Shown here in pieces: positions 3,708 to 5,423 of a stretch of DNA of 5,423 nucleotides. Both the position numbers and the translations under genes were made by a program. Where the stretch lies: NCBI GenBank assembly GCA_010671965.1, contig JAAHIC010000354.1, positions 1 through 5,423 of the forward strand, given 5' to 3'. Numbering within the stretch: the stretch's first letter is position 1; every line of letters starts with the position of its first letter. The notes below the pieces were generated by a model. That model did not search any database, was not told the DNA's origin, and saw only the letters and a program-made list of their open reading frames with translations. The DNA is from Leptolyngbya sp. SIO4C5 (GTDB taxonomy: Bacteria > Cyanobacteriota > Cyanobacteriia > Phormidesmidales > Phormidesmidaceae).

Positions 3708-5423
3708 ATGACGGAAGCAGCAAAAACCCTGTGTCCTTACTGCGGTGTCGGCTGCGGTTTGGAAGTCTTGCCGCCCGCTTTGCCTGGAAAAGCCGTTAAC
3801 CGAGATAGTCAAGGTAATCCTGTTTGGCAAGCCAGAGGCGATCGCGCCCATCCTTCTAGTCAAGGCATGGTGTGTGTTAAGGGGGCCACGATTGCAGAGT
3901 CCCTCGACAAAGATCGGCTCAAGCATCCCATGATGCGCGACTCTCTTGATCAGCCGTTTCGCCAGGTGAGCTGGGAAGCGGCGTTTGAGCGCATCGTGCA
4001 GCAGCTCCAGAGCGTCCGACAAACTCAGGGGCCAGAAGCTATTTGTATGTACGGATCTGGGCAGCTACAGACAGAGGACTACTACACTGCTCAAAAGCTG
4101 CTGAAGGGCTGTCTAGGCACGAATAACTTTGACGCTAACTCGCGGTTGTGCATGTCTTCAGCCGTAGCGGGCTATATCCAAAGCTTTGGTTCTGACGGTC
4201 CCCCTTGCTGCTACGCCGATTTAGAGCTGACCGACTGTGCTTTTCTAATTGGCACGAATACAGCGGAATGCCATCCCATTGTTTTTAATCGCTTCCGTAA
4301 ATATCACAAAAAAAATAAGCGCAAAGTCAAGCTAATTGTGGTTGATCCGCGCCGCACTGAAACGGCTAAAGATGCCGACCTGCATCTGGCTATTCGGCCC
4401 GGCACTGACATTACCCTGCTCAACGGTATTGCCCATATCCTCCTGCAGCAGGGCAAGATTAGTCCTTTGTTTATTGACGAATGCACCACAGGCTTTGCTG
4501 ACTATGCGGAGGTGGTGTCTCACTATCCGCCAGAGCGAGTTGCTGAAGTCTGCGGTATTACCGTTCAAGACTTAGAAACTGCTGCCCAATACTGGGCTGA
4601 GTCACAGCGGGTACTCTCTCTGTGGTCGATGGGGATCAATCAGTCCTCAGAAGGCACTGCTAAAGTGCGCACAATTATTAATTTGCACCTGATGACTGGG
4701 AATATCGGCAAGCCAGGGGCTGGGCCGTTTTCTCTTACCGGGCAGCCTAACGCGATGGGGGGCCGAGAAGCTGGTGGACTCTCCCATATTTTGCCGGGGT
4801 ATCGCTTAATCAAAAATCCGCAGCACCGCCAAGAGGTAGAGCAGGCGTGGCAGCTACCGGCAGGCAGTATTAGCTCCAAGCCCGGTTTGGCCGCCTGGGA
4901 CATGATGCTGGGCTTGGAGTATGGTCAGATAGGCTTTTTGTGGATTGCGGCCACCAATCCGGCAGTGAGTATGCCGGATATCGAGCGGACGAAAGCGGCC
5001 CTGCGGAATTCTCCCTTCACGGTCTATCAGGACGCTTATTTTCCTACCGAGACAGCCGAGTTCGCTCATTTACTGCTGCCAGCAGCTCAGTGGAGCGAGA
5101 AACCCGGCATCATGACTAACTCTGAGCGCATGGTGACTTATTGCCCTGCTTTTCGGATACCGCCCGGAGAAGCCAAGGCAGACTGGGAAATCTTTGCTGA
5201 GGTCGGACGGCGGTTGGGCTTTGAGCAGCAGTTTGGGTTTCAGTCTGCCGCCGCAGTTTACGATGAGTTTGTTCAACTAACGCGAGGGCAGCTTTGTGAC
5301 ATGAGCGGCCTCAGCCATCAGCGATTAATGGCAGCGGGGCCAATTCAGTGGCCATGTCCTGCTGAAGAAACGGCTGAAACGGCGGCTGATAAGTATGATA
5401 TCAACCAGCTTCGGCATGTGCGG
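3708..5423 (+). CDS. narB: Ferredoxin-nitrate reductase NarB, 3' end outside the window
   Basis: NarB is the assimilatory nitrate reductase of cyanobacteria. It reduces nitrate to nitrite with electrons from ferredoxin, using Mo-bis-MGD and one [4Fe-4S] cluster in the cytoplasm. The frame is open for 572 codons to the last base. The start [17 protein letters not shown] gives cluster ligands Cys9, Cys12 and Cys16 with Cys56 (in CVKG, where Lys58 is the conserved electron-path lysine). Cys148 in NSRLCMSS is the expected molybdenum ligand. Later family motifs are WSMGINQ (306-312), QPNAMGGRE (346-354) and [10 protein letters not shown] (from 414). The family is usually a little over 700 residues, so about 150 residues are missing, including most of the C-terminal molybdopterin-dinucleotide domain. 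There is no twin-arginine signal, which separates it from periplasmic NapA. A run of eight As falls at codons 201-203. Confidence 0.95.
   Translation, partial: MTEAAKTLCPYCGVGCGLEVLPPALPGKAVNRDSQGNPVWQARGDRAHPSSQGMVCVKGATIAESLDKDRLKHPMMRDSLDQPFRQVSWEAAFERIVQQLQSVRQTQGPEAICMYGSGQLQTEDYYTAQKLLKGCLGTNNFDANSRLCMSSAVAGYIQSFGSDGPPCCYADLELTDCAFLIGTNTAECHPIVFNRFRKYHKKNKRKVKLIVVDPRRTETAKDADLHLAIRPGTDITLLNGIAHILLQQGKISPLFIDECTTGFADYAEVVSHYPPERVAEVCGITVQDLETAAQYWAESQRVLSLWSMGINQSSEGTAKVRTIINLHLMTGNIGKPGAGPFSLTGQPNAMGGREAGGLSHILPGYRLIKNPQHRQEVEQAWQLPAGSISSKPGLAAWDMMLGLEYGQIGFLWIAATNPAVSMPDIERTKAALRNSPFTVYQDAYFPTETAEFAHLLLPAAQWSEKPGIMTNSERMVTYCPAFRIPPGEAKADWEIFAEVGRRLGFEQQFGFQSAAAVYDEFVQLTRGQLCDMSGLSHQRLMAAGPIQWPCPAEETAETAADKYDINQLRHVR
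3838..3845. repeat. HIP1 octamer in narB
   Basis: This GCGATCGC copy is read as G-D-R-A near residue 45 of NarB. Each of the three genes therefore carries at least one HIP1. Confidence 0.85.

Noticed and set aside
3693..4022. 109-codon minus-strand frame over the start of narB
   Set aside because: It covers the narB ribosome site and the conserved cluster cysteines on the opposite strand, and has no independent support.
4336..4575. Plus- and minus-strand short frames inside narB (including those at 4304-4568, 4640-4903, 4854-5069 and 5070-5276)
   Set aside because: All lie within the continuous 572-codon narB frame, which carries the family motifs throughout.

Overview
The window carries a cyanobacterial nitrate-assimilation operon, all on the + strand: nirA (ferredoxin-nitrite reductase), nrtP (major-facilitator nitrate/nitrite permease) and narB (ferredoxin-type molybdenum nitrate reductase, cut off by the right edge). 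Three things point to a cyanobacterium. The gene set and order are typical of one, four copies of the HIP1 octamer GCGATCGC lie inside the genes, and there is an NtcA-like box upstream of nirA. Base composition near balance and a permease of the NrtP type, rather than the NrtABCD ABC transporter, fit a marine or Leptolyngbya/Synechococcales-like lineage. The genus cannot be fixed from the sequence alone.

Layout: 1-236 is the nirA regulatory region and leader, with a candidate NtcA box at 43-56 and a long stem-loop at 92-135. 237-1820 is nirA, best started at GTG 237. 1821-1974 is a 154-nt gap holding three successive stem-loops and the nrtP ribosome binding site. 1975-3555 is nrtP. 3556-3707 is a 152-nt gap holding a simple stem-loop and a possible three-way-junction RNA fold, then the narB ribosome binding site. 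3708-5423 is narB, 572 codons open to the window end, lacking its C-terminal part.

How the genes work together: NrtP brings nitrate (and probably nitrite) across the plasma membrane, NarB reduces nitrate to nitrite with two electrons from ferredoxin, and NirA reduces nitrite to ammonium with six electrons from ferredoxin. Ammonium then enters glutamine synthetase/GOGAT outside this window. No convincing terminator or second NtcA box separates the genes, so one transcript is the simplest reading.

The protein-coding content is well known. The less ordinary material is non-coding: the leader and both intergenic gaps are rich in inverted repeats that lack terminator T-runs, so they are candidates for RNA elements that tune the relative output of the three genes. 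These folds were found by eye and have not been tested by energy calculation or covariation.
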